From NCBI RefSeq assembly GCF_900141985.1, contig NZ_FQZK01000021.1, forward strand, positions 31,989 to 95,988: a stretch of 64,000 nt of DNA, given 5' to 3'. This document shows positions 17,123-25,765 of the stretch, piece after piece. The translations under genes and the position numbers were made by a program. Origin of the DNA: Nocardiopsis flavescens. Its GTDB lineage: Bacteria; Actinomycetota; Actinomycetes; Streptosporangiales; Streptosporangiaceae. Every line of letters starts with the position of its first letter. The first letter of the stretch is position 1. The notes beneath the pieces are model-generated. The model did not search any database. It was given only the letters and a program-made list of their open reading frames with translations, and was not told where the DNA came from.

Positions 17123-18073
17123 ATGAACCTCATCAAGAACATCGCCGACTTCACGGGCCGGTGGTTCGCGGTCCTGGTGCTGGGCGGAGCCGTGCTCGGG
17201 CTCGCGCTGCCCGCGGCCACGGCGCACATCACCCCGTACATCTCGCTGCTGCTCGCCGTGATCATGTTCGGCATGGGCCTCACCATGCGCCCGGCCGACT
17301 TCGCGATCGTCGCCCGCCACCCCAAGGCGGTCCTGCTGGGCGTGCTGGCGCAGTACACGGTCATGCCCCTGCTGGGCTGGGGCATCGCCCACCTGCTCGG
17401 CCTGCCGCCGCTGCTCACCGTCGGCATGATCCTGGTCGGCGCCTCGCCCGGCGGCACGGCCTCCAACGTGATCGTCTACCTGGCCCGCGGGGACGTCGCC
17501 CTGTCGGTGGCGATGACCTCCATCTCCACCGTGCTCGCCCCGCTCCTGACGCCCCTCCTCGTGCTGGGCCTGGCCGGGTCCACCCTGCCGGTGGCCGCGG
17601 GCGACCTGTTCCTGTCGATCCTGCAGATCGTCCTGGGCCCCGTCGTGGCGGGCCTGCTCCTGCGCATGGCCGCCCCCGCGCTGGTCGAACGCCTGCTGCC
17701 CGCGATGCCGCTGGTCTCGGTGACCGGCATCGTCATCGTGGTCGCCGGGATCGTCGGAGCCAACGCCGGCGCCGTCCTGGGCACCGGCCTGCTGGTGGCG
17801 CTCGCCGTGGTCCTGCACAACGGCCTGGGCCTGGGCCTGGGCTACCTGGTCGGCACCCTGGGCCGCCTGCCCGACAGCGCCCGCCGCGCCGTCAGCGTGG
17901 AGGTGGGGATGCAGAACTCCGGCCTGGCGGTCGCCCTGGCCACCGCCCACTTCTCCCCGCTCGCCGCCCTGCCGGGCGCCCTGTTCTCGGTCTGGCACAA
18001 CCTGTCCGGCTCGGCGCTGGCCACCTACTGGGCCCGCCGCGCCCCGAAGGACGAGCCCGCCCCGACACCCTGA
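17123..18073 (+). CDS. bile acid:sodium symporter (BASS) family transporter
   Basis: A 316-residue integral membrane protein with about nine to ten hydrophobic segments. Family landmarks are IMFGMGLTMRPADF, GASPGGTASNVIVYLARGD and SVEVGMQNSGLAVALA, which correspond to the core sodium-binding segments of BASS proteins. Bacterial members import organic acids with sodium; the substrate here is unknown. The ATG at 17123 follows GGAAAG. It is the last gene of the plus-strand run after Wadjet. Nothing regulatory was seen. Confidence 0.92.
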   Translation: MNLIKNIADFTGRWFAVLVLGGAVLGLALPAATAHITPYISLLLAVIMFGMGLTMRPADFAIVARHPKAVLLGVLAQYTVMPLLGWGIAHLLGLPPLLTVGMILVGASPGGTASNVIVYLARGDVALSVAMTSISTVLAPLLTPLLVLGLAGSTLPVAAGDLFLSILQIVLGPVVAGLLLRMAAPALVERLLPAMPLVSVTGIVIVVAGIVGANAGAVLGTGLLVALAVVLHNGLGLGLGYLVGTLGRLPDSARRAVSVEVGMQNSGLAVALATAHFSPLAALPGALFSVWHNLSGSALATYWARRAPKDEPAPTP

Positions 18074-18190
18074 CCGAAAACGAGTACCCGGGCACGACCG
18101 AACCCACACCCGTAGCGGCGGTCCACAAACGGACACCTCCGTGAGGGTGATCGGCCCGCGCCGGAGAGCGATGCTTGGCAGGCTGTGACC

Positions 18191-18376
18191 ATGGCTCGCA
18201 TCATCTCCGGCCTCCTCGCCCTGTCCCTGACCACGACCGGCGCCCACCTCCCTCCCGTCCCGCCCCCGCCGCCCGCCCCGGCGGTCCCGGCGGCCCCCTC
18301 CGTCCTCGTTCCGGCCCTGCGCGCGCACGGCCGCCGCCGCAGGCGCGTCCCCCGCCCCCGCTGTCACTTCGACTGA
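18191..18376 (+). CDS. small proline-rich exported peptide (doubtful)
   Basis: A possible 61-residue peptide: a hydrophobic start (MARIISGLLALSLTTTGAHL), a Pro/Ala/Val middle and an Arg-rich end (RRRRRVPRPRCHFD). The start looks like a signal peptide. There is no clear ribosome binding site, and its last 13 bases overlap the convergent gene at 18364. It may be real but small, or chance in GC-rich DNA. Confidence 0.35.
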   Translation: MARIISGLLALSLTTTGAHLPPVPPPPPAPAVPAAPSVLVPALRAHGRRRRRVPRPRCHFD

Positions 18377-18972
18377 CGCCGGACCGCCCGGAGCAGCGCC
18401 TCCCAGGCCAGGCCGCCGCCCACGGCGACCGCGCCCACCGCGAAAAGCCCGCCCAAGCCGAAGCAGAACAGGCCCATGAACACCAGCAGGAGCAGCGAGG
18501 TCCCGGCCCCGCTGCCGAACCCGGCGTCCTCGTAGACGCGGTCGGCCGTGGTCGTCGTCAGCCAGGTGTCCTCCCCGGGCACCCACCGCACGTCGGCGAC
18601 CCGGCCCGGCTCGCACCCCCGCGAGGACCGCACCTGCACCCCCTCCCGCACGGCCCCGCCGTCGGACTCGAAGGTCCCGAAACAGATCCTGGTGGTGCTC
18701 CGGGAGTGGCGCACCTCCTCATGGGTCACCGTCACCCGCCCGGCCTCCCCGGACCACCCGTAGGCGGCCCCGAGCGCCCGCAGCTCGTGCCCGGCCAGCT
18801 GCACCCCGACCGCCAGGAAGAAGTACGCCACCGCGGCGGCGACCGCGGCCATCACCAGCCGCCACACCGGATACTCGATCCCCGTGGCCCGCCCCCCGGC
18901 GCCCTCCGCCGGCTCCGGCCGCCCGGACGCCGCCGCGCGCCGCCGCGTGCCCCACCGCTTCCACCCGCCCAT
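18364..18972 (-). CDS. two-helix membrane protein, DUF3592-like
   Basis: A 202-residue protein with a basic N-terminus, one transmembrane helix at about 43-62 (WRLVMAAVAAAVAYFFLAVG), an extracytoplasmic domain of about 90 residues with two cysteines (RICFGTF, SSRGCEPG) and a second helix near the C-terminus (LLLLVFMGLFCFGLGGLFAV). Two helices around a small beta domain resemble DUF3592-type proteins. The ATG at 18972 is preceded by GGAGGTGACCGC, a strong ribosome binding site; the longer frame to 19350 has no such support. Function unknown. It converges with the symporter and the small peptide gene. Confidence 0.7.
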   Translation of the reverse strand: MGGWKRWGTRRRAAASGRPEPAEGAGGRATGIEYPVWRLVMAAVAAAVAYFFLAVGVQLAGHELRALGAAYGWSGEAGRVTVTHEEVRHSRSTTRICFGTFESDGGAVREGVQVRSSRGCEPGRVADVRWVPGEDTWLTTTTADRVYEDAGFGSGAGTSLLLLVFMGLFCFGLGGLFAVGAVAVGGGLAWEALLRAVRRQSK

Positions 18973-19816
18973 GCGGTCACCTCCGCCGTACTCCGATCCC
19001 CGCGCCGCGGCCCCGGTTCCGGTCCGGGCCCCGCCCCTCCGACGAAGACGACGCCCCCTCCCGCGGGCGGGCAGGGCGGGCCGACCGCGGTCGGGACCGG
19101 CGGGCCGGATGGAAAGGCCGCTCACCCGCCACCGGGCAGGCGGCTTTCCGGAGGGGCCCGTTCCGCTGTGTCGGCAGGGGTGGGCGGATCGGCTCCGGTG
19201 AGCTTTGAAGAAGTACCCCAGAAGGACCGACGGCCGGTGGGAATCGGCTCGGTTCGACCCTCCCTGTCGGTTTGGACGCAACATCTCGGTGGACACCGGC
19301 CGCCTTACGGGGAGGCCGTGACCGGCTCGCCGTTTCCCTGTGTGACGCACCTTCCGGAGCGTCCTTGTGCACCTGACCTCGGAGCCGGGCTCGGGAGCGG
19401 CCTCCGGAGCGGAAGGGGAACCCGGGAAGCGGCGTCCTGGCCCCAGGCGAACCGCCGAGTCGGATCGTTCATGAAGAAACTGGATTGTTAACCCGATTCA
19501 CAGGGTTCTGTGTATTCTGGTTTCAGTTGAGAACGCCAAGTCTCCCACTTACAGGGACGGCGATCGCCTGCCCCGGGTTTACCCGGACGGAGGTCCGCCG
19601 TGTGCAGAAACCCGTTCCTGTGCGTGAGGTGCTCGACTCCGAGTCGCTATTCGCCGTTCGGTCCGGTGAATACCCGACACGGGTGACGGCGGTGTGACGG
19701 GCCGTACCCGCAACCCTCAGGGCCGCGGTCCGTGATGAGAGAACCGCCGGAAGAAGTGCGGGGAGCGCCCTCGGGCAGGCGGGCTCCCCGCCCAGGGAAT
19801 CGAGGAGGACATCGGT
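18973..19816. other. 844-base gap, no supported gene
   Basis: Nothing convincing is encoded. From about 19440 to 19560 the sequence drops in GC content (GAAACTGGATTGTTAACC; GTGTATTCTGG) and could hold the promoter of the HsdR-like gene at 19817, with TATTCT at 19513-19518 as a possible -10 box. A short open frame at 19485-19697 has no homology or ribosome binding site. Confidence 0.5.
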
Positions 19817-20902
19817 ATGGAATTCGCGGAGAAGGTCGCGGCACTCAGCTCCAAGGCACAGAAGCAGCGTGACCTGACCCAGACCGAGGAGGCTGCGAAG
19901 AACGCCTTCGTGATGCCTTTCATCGCCACGGTCCTGGGCTACGACATCTTCGACCCGCGCGAGGTCGTTCCCGAGTTCACCGCGGACATCGGGGTGAAGA
20001 AGGGAGAGAAGGTCGACTACGCGATCATGCGCGACAGCGAAGTGCAGATGCTCATCGAGTGCAAGAAGGCCAACGGCGCGCTGAAGGTCGAACACGCGTC
20101 CCAGCTCTTCCGGTACTTCGCCGTGACCAACGCGCGGATCGCCATCCTCACCAATGGTGTGGAATACCAGTTCTACACCGACCTCGAAGCCCCCAACCTG
20201 ATGGATTCCAAGCCCTTCATGGTGCTCGACCTCGGGGATGTCGACGAGAGCCTGCTGCCCGAACTGCACAAGCTGACCAAGTCGTCCTTCAACCTCGACT
20301 CCGTCATCAGCGCCGCGGAGAAGCTCAAATACCTCGGCGCCATCAAGCGCGTACTCGCCGAGCAGTTCAGCGAGCCCGACGAGGCGTGGGTCAAGTCGCT
20401 CGCCGGCCGCGTGTACGACGGCACCTTCACCAAACGGGCGCGGGACCAGTTCACCCCGCTCGTACGCGAGGCCGCCTCGGCGTTCCTCGACGACCAGGCC
20501 AACATCCGGCTGAAGAAGGCCCTGGAGGCCCCCCGGCCCCCGGCGGAGGCGGACACCGCGGCCGACGACGGGGAGGCGCCCCAGGAGGGCGAGGAACGCG
20601 GTACCGGAATCGAGACTACGCTGGAGGAGCTGGAGGGGTACCAGGTCGTCAAGGCCATCGCGTGCAGCGAGGTCAAGCCCCAGCGGATCACGCACCGCGA
20701 TTCCAAGAGCTACTTCGCGATCCTGCTCGACGACAACAACCGCAGGCCGATCGCGCGCCTGCACTTCAACGCCCGGTCCAAGAAGTACCTGGGCACCTTC
20801 GACGCGGACAAGAACGAGACCCGCCACCTCCTGGGGTCGATGGACGAGATCTACCTCCACGCCGACGCGATCCGGGCGGCGGTGCGGAGCCACATGGGCT
20901 GA
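19817..20902 (+). CDS. stand-alone HsdR N-terminal-domain nuclease-like protein
   Basis: A 361-residue protein with the N-terminal nuclease domain of type I restriction subunit HsdR but no helicase motor. The PD-(D/E)XK core is visible as VDYAI (Asp67) and LIECKKAN (Glu81, Lys83), preceded by the family helix TQTEEAAKNAFVMPFI. A hydrophilic spacer at about 230-270 is rich in Ala/Glu, and a C-terminal domain (SKSYFAILLDDNN, IARLHFN, KYLGTFD) resembles the small domain often found after this nuclease in orphan proteins. No hsdM or hsdS is adjacent. GC content is lower than that of its neighbours, consistent with horizontal transfer. The exact role is unknown; a defence or DNA-processing role is likely. 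Confidence 0.85.
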   Translation: MEFAEKVAALSSKAQKQRDLTQTEEAAKNAFVMPFIATVLGYDIFDPREVVPEFTADIGVKKGEKVDYAIMRDSEVQMLIECKKANGALKVEHASQLFRYFAVTNARIAILTNGVEYQFYTDLEAPNLMDSKPFMVLDLGDVDESLLPELHKLTKSSFNLDSVISAAEKLKYLGAIKRVLAEQFSEPDEAWVKSLAGRVYDGTFTKRARDQFTPLVREAASAFLDDQANIRLKKALEAPRPPAEADTAADDGEAPQEGEERGTGIETTLEELEGYQVVKAIACSEVKPQRITHRDSKSYFAILLDDNNRRPIARLHFNARSKKYLGTFDADKNETRHLLGSMDEIYLHADAIRAAVRSHMG

Positions 20903-21322
20903 ACTGGCGCGGCCCGGTCGGCGGGTCCGCGGGCTCCGGATCCTTCCCCTTCACCCTTGCTTCCACGGCTGCGCCCGGAACTTCCGCCGGGCGCGGCCGG
21001 TTTCCTTCATCCGGGAGATCGAGCGGGCCGGTGCTTTTCGCGGTACCGGCGGGGCGCGGTGCCCCTGGCCGGGCGAGGACCGACAGCGCTGGAGCCGAAC
21101 GGTTCACCGGTGCGCTGAAGCCCGTGACGCCACGGCCTGGAGGGGGAGCCCTCCCTTCCCGAGTCGGCCCCGTGAAAACCCTCGGGGGCGAAACCGCCGG
21201 GGACTCCACCGGGAGACCGCGGAGCGGCCGTCGGTTCGCCTCCCGCGCCCGTTGGCGGACCGGAGCCGACGGATGCGCGTGAAACCGCCCGCACCCCGGC
21301 CGCGGGCGGTTAACCTGCCCGG
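20903..21322. other. 420-base gap, terminator only
   Basis: Apart from the hairpin at 20971-20994 nothing is recognised. The open frames across it on both strands are Arg/Pro/Gly-rich shadows. Confidence 0.5.
20971..20994 (+). terminator. hairpin terminator after the HsdR-like gene
   Basis: An 8-bp perfect stem (20971-20978 with 20987-20994), 8-nt loop, about 70 bases after the stop codon, followed shortly by TTTCCTT. Confidence 0.5.
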
Positions 21323-22588
21323 GTGACGACCTCTGAGACCGCGGACACCGCTCCGGACCACGACCCGGCCGTGATCGAGGCACTGCTCGAAGCGGCCGTC
21401 ACGCGGTTGAGAACCGTCGGCGCCCTGCGCTCGGAGGAGGTCGAACGCGCGGTACGGGCGGTGCCCCGCCACGCGTTCGCCCCGGAGTTCCCGCTGGAGG
21501 AGGTCTACGACCCCAGGGCCGTGCTGATCACCCGGCGGGCCGAGGGCGGCGGCGCCACCAGTTCGGTCTCGGCGATCTGGGTGCAGACCCTCATGCTGGA
21601 GCGCGCCCGCCTGGAGCCCGGCATGCGCGTGCTGGAAGTGGGCGGTGGCGGGTACAACGCCGCCCTCATCGCCGAGGTCGTCGGGCCCACCGGGACGGTC
21701 GTCTCCATGGACATCGACCCCGTGGTCACCGAACGCGCCCGCGGCTTCCTGGCCCGGACCGGCCACTCCGACCGGGTGGAAGCCGTTGTCGGCGATGCCG
21801 AGCACGGCCACCCGGCGGGCGCCCCGTTCGACCGGATCATCGTGACGGTCGCCGCCACCGACCTGCCCCCGGCCTGGACGGGGCAGCTCGTCGACGGCGG
21901 CCGCCTCGTGCTGCCGCTGGGGGTGCGCGGCCACCAGCGGATCACCGTGTTCACCAAACAGGGCGGCGATCTGCTGGTGGGGGAGACCGGCAACCACGCC
22001 GGGTTCGTGCCCATGCAGGGCGCGGGTGCTCCCGCGCCCCGCATGGTTCCGGTCACCGGGGCGGTGGAGCTGGTCACCGACGCCGACCCGGTGCCCGCTC
22101 CCAAGGCACTGCCCGGGGTGTTCGCGCTCTCTGCCCACCAGGTGCGGTCGGGGGTGCGCATCGGCGGGATGGAGCCGTTCAGCACTCTCCAGATGTGGAT
22201 GACCGGGCTGTCCGGGTTCGGCCTGCTGACCGGGACCGCCGAGGACTTCGTCCACCGCCCCATGGTCCCGAACGCCATCCCGGCGGTGTGGGACGGCGCC
22301 ACCCTGGCCTACCTGCTGCTCCCGAAGGTCCCGGACCCCGCCGAGGCGTACGAGTACGTGGCGTGCGGGCACGGCCCCCGGGCCGAGGAGACGGCCGCCG
22401 CCCTGGCCGAGCACGTTCGTGTCTGGGACCGTGAGCACCGCAACGGCCCCGGGCCGCGGTTCCTGGCCCATCCCGACCTGCCCGGGGCCGACGGGGTGAT
22501 CCGTACCCGCCACACGCGCCTGCTCGCCCTGTGGGACCGGACCGAACACGACCACGCTCTGGACTGGAAGGCCGACACCCGGGAGTGA
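21323..22588 (+). CDS. PIMT-like methyltransferase (FxLD-system type)
   Basis: A 421-residue SAM-dependent methyltransferase of the protein-L-isoaspartate methyltransferase family with a long C-terminal extension. Motif I is VLEVGGGGYNAAL (103-115), followed by SMDIDPVVTERA and VVGDAEHG. The substrate-loop position reads SSVSAIWVQTLML rather than the QTISQP of true repair enzymes. This form is known from lanthipeptide (FxLD) clusters, where relatives methylate Asp and give aspartimide or isoaspartate in the peptide. No lanthionine synthetase or FxLD precursor is nearby, so the target is unclear. The start is GTG at 21323. Distance to the Fxs locus is over 30 kb and a link is not supported. 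Confidence 0.82.
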   Translation: MTTSETADTAPDHDPAVIEALLEAAVTRLRTVGALRSEEVERAVRAVPRHAFAPEFPLEEVYDPRAVLITRRAEGGGATSSVSAIWVQTLMLERARLEPGMRVLEVGGGGYNAALIAEVVGPTGTVVSMDIDPVVTERARGFLARTGHSDRVEAVVGDAEHGHPAGAPFDRIIVTVAATDLPPAWTGQLVDGGRLVLPLGVRGHQRITVFTKQGGDLLVGETGNHAGFVPMQGAGAPAPRMVPVTGAVELVTDADPVPAPKALPGVFALSAHQVRSGVRIGGMEPFSTLQMWMTGLSGFGLLTGTAEDFVHRPMVPNAIPAVWDGATLAYLLLPKVPDPAEAYEYVACGHGPRAEETAAALAEHVRVWDREHRNGPGPRFLAHPDLPGADGVIRTRHTRLLALWDRTEHDHALDWKADTRE

Positions 22589-22666
22589 GCGAGGTGTTGG
22601 TGCCGGTGCCACTGGGCGGGGCGCGCTATAGGTCCCGAACTTGCAGTCGTCGACGGGCGTCCTCGT

Positions 22667-22702
22667 GGGCCCGGCCGGGAGGCTCCGCGCCCGGCCGGGC
22701 CC
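22667..22702. terminator. bidirectional hairpin between convergent genes
   Basis: A 13-bp perfect GC stem (22667-22679 with 22690-22702) and a 10-nt loop, located between the stop codons of the methyltransferase and the ectoine hydroxylase genes, just beyond the latter's stop. Confidence 0.65.
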
Positions 22703-22709
22703 GGCGGGG

Positions 22710-23618
22710 TCAGCGGCCGACGGGGGTGAAGTCCCGGGAGGAGAGGAACTCCGGGCGCGGGGACGGCGCGCTGAACGGCTCCGCGCAGGCGTTCTCCACG
22801 CTGTTGAACACGATGAACACGTTCGAGCGCGGGAACGGGGTGATGTTGCCGCCCGACCCGTGCATGCAGTTGGAGTCGAACACGGTCACCCCTCCGGCCC
22901 CGCCCGTGAGCACGTCGATGCCGTGCCGGTCGGCCAGGAGCGACAGCGACCCGCCGTCGGGCGTGCCCACCTGCTGGCTCTTCAGCGAGGAGCGGTAGTG
23001 GCCCTCGGGGGTCTCTCCCACGCACGACACGAACGTCTTGTGCGATCCGGGCATGATCATCAGGGCGCCGTTGTGGGAGAAGTTCTCGGTCAGGGCGATC
23101 GAGAAGCTGCACGCCCGCATGCGCGGCATGCCGTCCTCGGCGTGCCAGGTCTCGAAGTCGGAGTGCCAGTAGAAGGCGCCGCCGCCGAAGCCCGGCTTGT
23201 AGTTGACGCGGCTCTGGTGCACGTACACCTCGGAGCCGAGGACCTGGCGGGCACGTTCCACCAGGCGCGGGTCGTTCACCAGGTCGGAGAACACGGGGCT
23301 GATCCTGTGCACGTCGAAGACCGAGCGCACCTCCTCCGAGGTCGGCTCGACCACCAGGCGCTCGTCGCCCCGCAGCGCGGGATCGGCGGCCAGGCGGTCG
23401 AGTTCGTCCCGGTAGGTCGCGACCTCGGCGCCGGTGACGAACGCCTCGACCTGTGTGTAGCCGCGGCGGTCGTAGCCTTCGAGCACCTCCCGGGTGAAGG
23501 GGCCCTCACCCGTGCCCCAGAGGACGGGGTCCTTGCGGTCGAGCAGGGCCGGTTCGGGGGCCTTGCGGGTGGGGTACTCGTCGGCGGTCGATGCGGGAAC
23601 ATCCATCTGCAGAGTCAT
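22710..23618 (-). CDS. ectD: ectoine hydroxylase
   Basis: A 302-residue Fe(II)/2-oxoglutarate dioxygenase that converts the osmolyte ectoine to 5-hydroxyectoine. The family block FYWHSDFETWHAEDGMPRMR (149-168) carries the iron ligands His152 and Asp154; the third, His253, is in CMHGSGGN. The substrate-binding region VNYKPGFGGGAFY is also present, and the length matches the family. The ATG at 23618 is preceded by AAGGGGAT. Normally ectD follows ectABC, but neither the ectABC genes nor a transporter are next to it, so ectoine synthesis must be elsewhere or ectoine is imported. The 600 bases upstream are unusually AT-rich and may hold its stress-controlled promoter. Confidence 0.95.
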   Translation of the reverse strand: MTLQMDVPASTADEYPTRKAPEPALLDRKDPVLWGTGEGPFTREVLEGYDRRGYTQVEAFVTGAEVATYRDELDRLAADPALRGDERLVVEPTSEEVRSVFDVHRISPVFSDLVNDPRLVERARQVLGSEVYVHQSRVNYKPGFGGGAFYWHSDFETWHAEDGMPRMRACSFSIALTENFSHNGALMIMPGSHKTFVSCVGETPEGHYRSSLKSQQVGTPDGGSLSLLADRHGIDVLTGGAGGVTVFDSNCMHGSGGNITPFPRSNVFIVFNSVENACAEPFSAPSPRPEFLSSRDFTPVGR

Positions 23619-24221
23619 GGCCGAATCCCCTTGCGGGGCCTCATCCTCTCCGTGGTCGACGGTTTTTCCTGCCGATACGGGAACTTAACAAATGCGGGGG
23701 GTGGGGAGGCGGCGACCTTTCGGGTGCGGGGTTTGGCGGTTTATCTGCTGGGTAGGGCTCGATTACTATATGGGCCGGGATCCTTCCGTCCGTCTTTTTT
23801 GCGGGCTCGGACGGGGGATTTCCGCCGTGTCCGATCGGCTCACCTGCGAAGGGGGCCCGGGGTGCATCTCCCTTCACTCTTCGGAGTAATACCAGTTCGT
23901 CGCCTTGTGAACCCCTGAAGGCGGATCCGATCGCTCCGTTGCACACTTGTGCTATGCGCTAGCTCACATGAATCCGGTGCAGAGGTCGGTGCATAAATGC
24001 CAGGCGGCTGACATTGGGGCGTTCCAGGGCGTGTGCATTCAGGTGTGAAAAGCGAATGCAGGGTCGCGGGTATCGGATGGTGGATTTGTTGAATGCGGTG
24101 ATGCAGATGGCAAGGGGAGTGGCGTGATCTGCGGCGGTGGAATGGCCGTGCATTTCGCCGTGCGGGTGCACGGGACCGCGGGCGCGCACCCGCTGTCGGT
24201 GGGCTGTGGTTGGCTCGTTCC
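23619..24221. other. 603-base lower-GC gap upstream of ectD
   Basis: This stretch is clearly less GC-rich than its surroundings (for example GAACTTAACAAATGC, GGTTTTTCC, GATTACTATATGG). It holds the divergent control region of ectD and the MmcQ-like gene. TACTAT at 23764-23769 could be a -10 box on the plus strand. A 26-codon frame (23968-24048) is possible but unsupported. Confidence 0.5.
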
Positions 24222-24581
24222 ATGGGTGTCGAGATCGAACGTTTCCTGCGGTTGGTGAAGGCGCTGCCCGAGGGCGAGCGGCAGCAGGGTGAGAAGTACA
24301 CGACCTTCCGGGTGCGCGGAAGGCCGTTCGGCTACCTGTGGCCGCGCACCGCCACGGTCGGCCTCAAACAGACCCTGCTGGAGCAGAAGGCCCTGGTGGC
24401 CGAGCGCCCCGAGGTGTTCGAGGTGCAGTTCACCGCCGGCGGGTACGGGTGGGTGGTCGTCCACCTCGACGGGATCGAGCTGGACGAGCTCAGCGAACTC
24501 CTCCTGGAGGCCTGGTTCCACACCGCGCCCGAGGAGCTGCACCCCGTCCAGCCCACGCCCGAGGAGCTGGTCGGCGCCTGA
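24222..24581 (+). CDS. MmcQ/YjbR family protein
   Basis: A 119-residue protein of the MmcQ/YjbR fold (a small CyaY-like double-wing structure often called DNA-binding). Signs are the start ERFLRLVKALPEGE, YTTFRVRGRPFGYLW, TVGLKQTLLEQKAL and GYGWVVVHLDGIELDELSEL with the C-terminal EAWFHTAP. The ATG at 24222 is preferred over an upstream start at 24210 because homology begins there; no strong ribosome binding site is seen, so either is possible. The cellular role is not established. Confidence 0.8.
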   Translation: MGVEIERFLRLVKALPEGERQQGEKYTTFRVRGRPFGYLWPRTATVGLKQTLLEQKALVAERPEVFEVQFTAGGYGWVVVHLDGIELDELSELLLEAWFHTAPEELHPVQPTPEELVGA

Positions 24582-24588
24582 ACGGTGC

Positions 24589-24610
24589 GGGGCGGCCGGT
24601 CGGCCGCCCC
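24589..24610. terminator. bidirectional hairpin between convergent genes
   Basis: A 9-bp perfect stem (24589-24597 with 24602-24610) and a GGTC tetraloop, located in the 31-bp gap between the two converging stop codons. Confidence 0.65.
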
Positions 24611-24612
24611 CG

Positions 24613-25710
24613 TCACCGCGGCGCGGGGACCACGCGCAGCACGGGGCGCTCGCTCCGGCGCCCCGGGGCGGTGCCCCGGCCGGGATGCGAGGTGAGGGAC
24701 AGCCCGAACATGAGGGAGTCGAGCTCCGAGAGCGGGATGTTCAGCTCCCGGGCCACCCCGCTCGGCGTGGTTCCCCGGGAGCGCAGCAGCGCGAAGACCT
24801 TGGGCAGGATCTGCGAGGTCTCGCGGGCGATCCCGTCCGGTTCGGCGGTGCGGTACCCCATCTCGGCCAACCGGCGGCAGGTGGAGCGGTACTGCCAGTC
24901 GGTGAGCAGCTCCAGGTCGTGCAGCCGGTGGGTCAGGGCCATGGCCGAGACCCGCCAGATGGACTTGGCCTTGAGAATCTGGTCGACCTGGGCGCCCGAG
25001 GGCATGCGCGCCACCACGTCGGCCCGGGGCATGAGGAAGGCGCTGGCGAACCGGTTGGCCTCGCGCTCCGCCTCCGGTCCGCTGAGCGGCCGCTCGTCCC
25101 CGTGCATGACCAGGTGGCCGAGTTCGTGGGCGCAGTCGAACCGCCCGCGCTCGCCGCTCTTGGCGGTGTTGAGGAAGACGTAGGGCACCGAGTCGCGCCA
25201 GAACCCGAACGCGTCGACCTCGTGGTGCTCGCTGTCCAGCGAGAACACGCGCAGGCCCTGCGCCTCCAGCAGGTGCACCGTGTTCGGCGCCGCGGTGTCG
25301 CCCAGCTCCCACAGGGCGCGCACCGTCTCGGCGCAGTCCTCGGGGGAGGGCCTGCCGTAGGTGGGGACGTTGGGCTCGGGCAGGGAGAACCGCTCGGTGA
25401 GCCAGTCGTTGAACTCGACCGCCAGGGCCGCCTGGGAGCGGACGGCCCGCTGCTTGCGCAGGGAGGTCCGGGTCCGCGCGCGGAACGCCACCGCCTCGGA
25501 GGCCACCTCCTCTACCTCGTCCGCGGTGAAGAACCCCGCCGGGAAGCCCAGCGCCCCGGCGATCCTGCCCAGGGCCTCCCCGGTGGGGGAGGTGCGGGCG
25601 TTCTCGTAGTCGGACAGCCGCTGCTGCGGTATCCCCGTCAGGGCCGACAGCCGCGCCATGGTGAGCGCCCTGCGCTCCCGTGCGAGTCGGATGCGGGACG
25701 GCGTGACCAT
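24613..25710 (-). CDS. XRE-type regulator fused to ImmA/IrrE metallopeptidase
   Basis: A 365-residue protein. Residues about 5-60 are a lambda-repressor-like helix-turn-helix (RLARERRALTMARLSALTG, then QQRLSDYENAR). The central domain is an ImmA/IrrE zinc peptidase with FDCAHELGHLVMH around residue 195 (HExxH). A downstream acidic cluster (GPEAEREANRFASAFLMP) supplies the third ligand, as in DdrO-cleaving IrrE and ICEBs1 ImmA. The C-terminus is helical. Such fusions repress their own operon and relieve repression by proteolysis of a partner. The ATG at 25710 is the first codon before the HTH. The gene lies 55 bases after the 25766-26437 gene on the same strand; the two form an operon. Confidence 0.88.
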   Translation of the reverse strand: MVTPSRIRLARERRALTMARLSALTGIPQQRLSDYENARTSPTGEALGRIAGALGFPAGFFTADEVEEVASEAVAFRARTRTSLRKQRAVRSQAALAVEFNDWLTERFSLPEPNVPTYGRPSPEDCAETVRALWELGDTAAPNTVHLLEAQGLRVFSLDSEHHEVDAFGFWRDSVPYVFLNTAKSGERGRFDCAHELGHLVMHGDERPLSGPEAEREANRFASAFLMPRADVVARMPSGAQVDQILKAKSIWRVSAMALTHRLHDLELLTDWQYRSTCRRLAEMGYRTAEPDGIARETSQILPKVFALLRSRGTTPSGVARELNIPLSELDSLMFGLSLTSHPGRGTAPGRRSERPVLRVVPAPR

Positions 25711-25765
25711 GGTGTGCGCTGCCTGTCGATTGCGGGCCCGGCGGCGTCCCCGGGCGTGGCGGTCG

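Noticed and set aside
19485..19697. A 70-codon frame (MLTRFTGFCVFWFQL...) before the HsdR-like gene
   Set aside because: No ribosome binding site and atypical codon use; probably part of the control region.
21323..22588. Functional link of the PIMT-like methyltransferase to the Fxs locus
   Set aside because: More than 30 kb apart with unrelated genes between; no shared regulatory sequence found.
23968..24048. A 26-codon plus-strand frame in the ectD control region
   Set aside because: No ribosome binding site, homology or stable position; chance is likely in AT-richer DNA.
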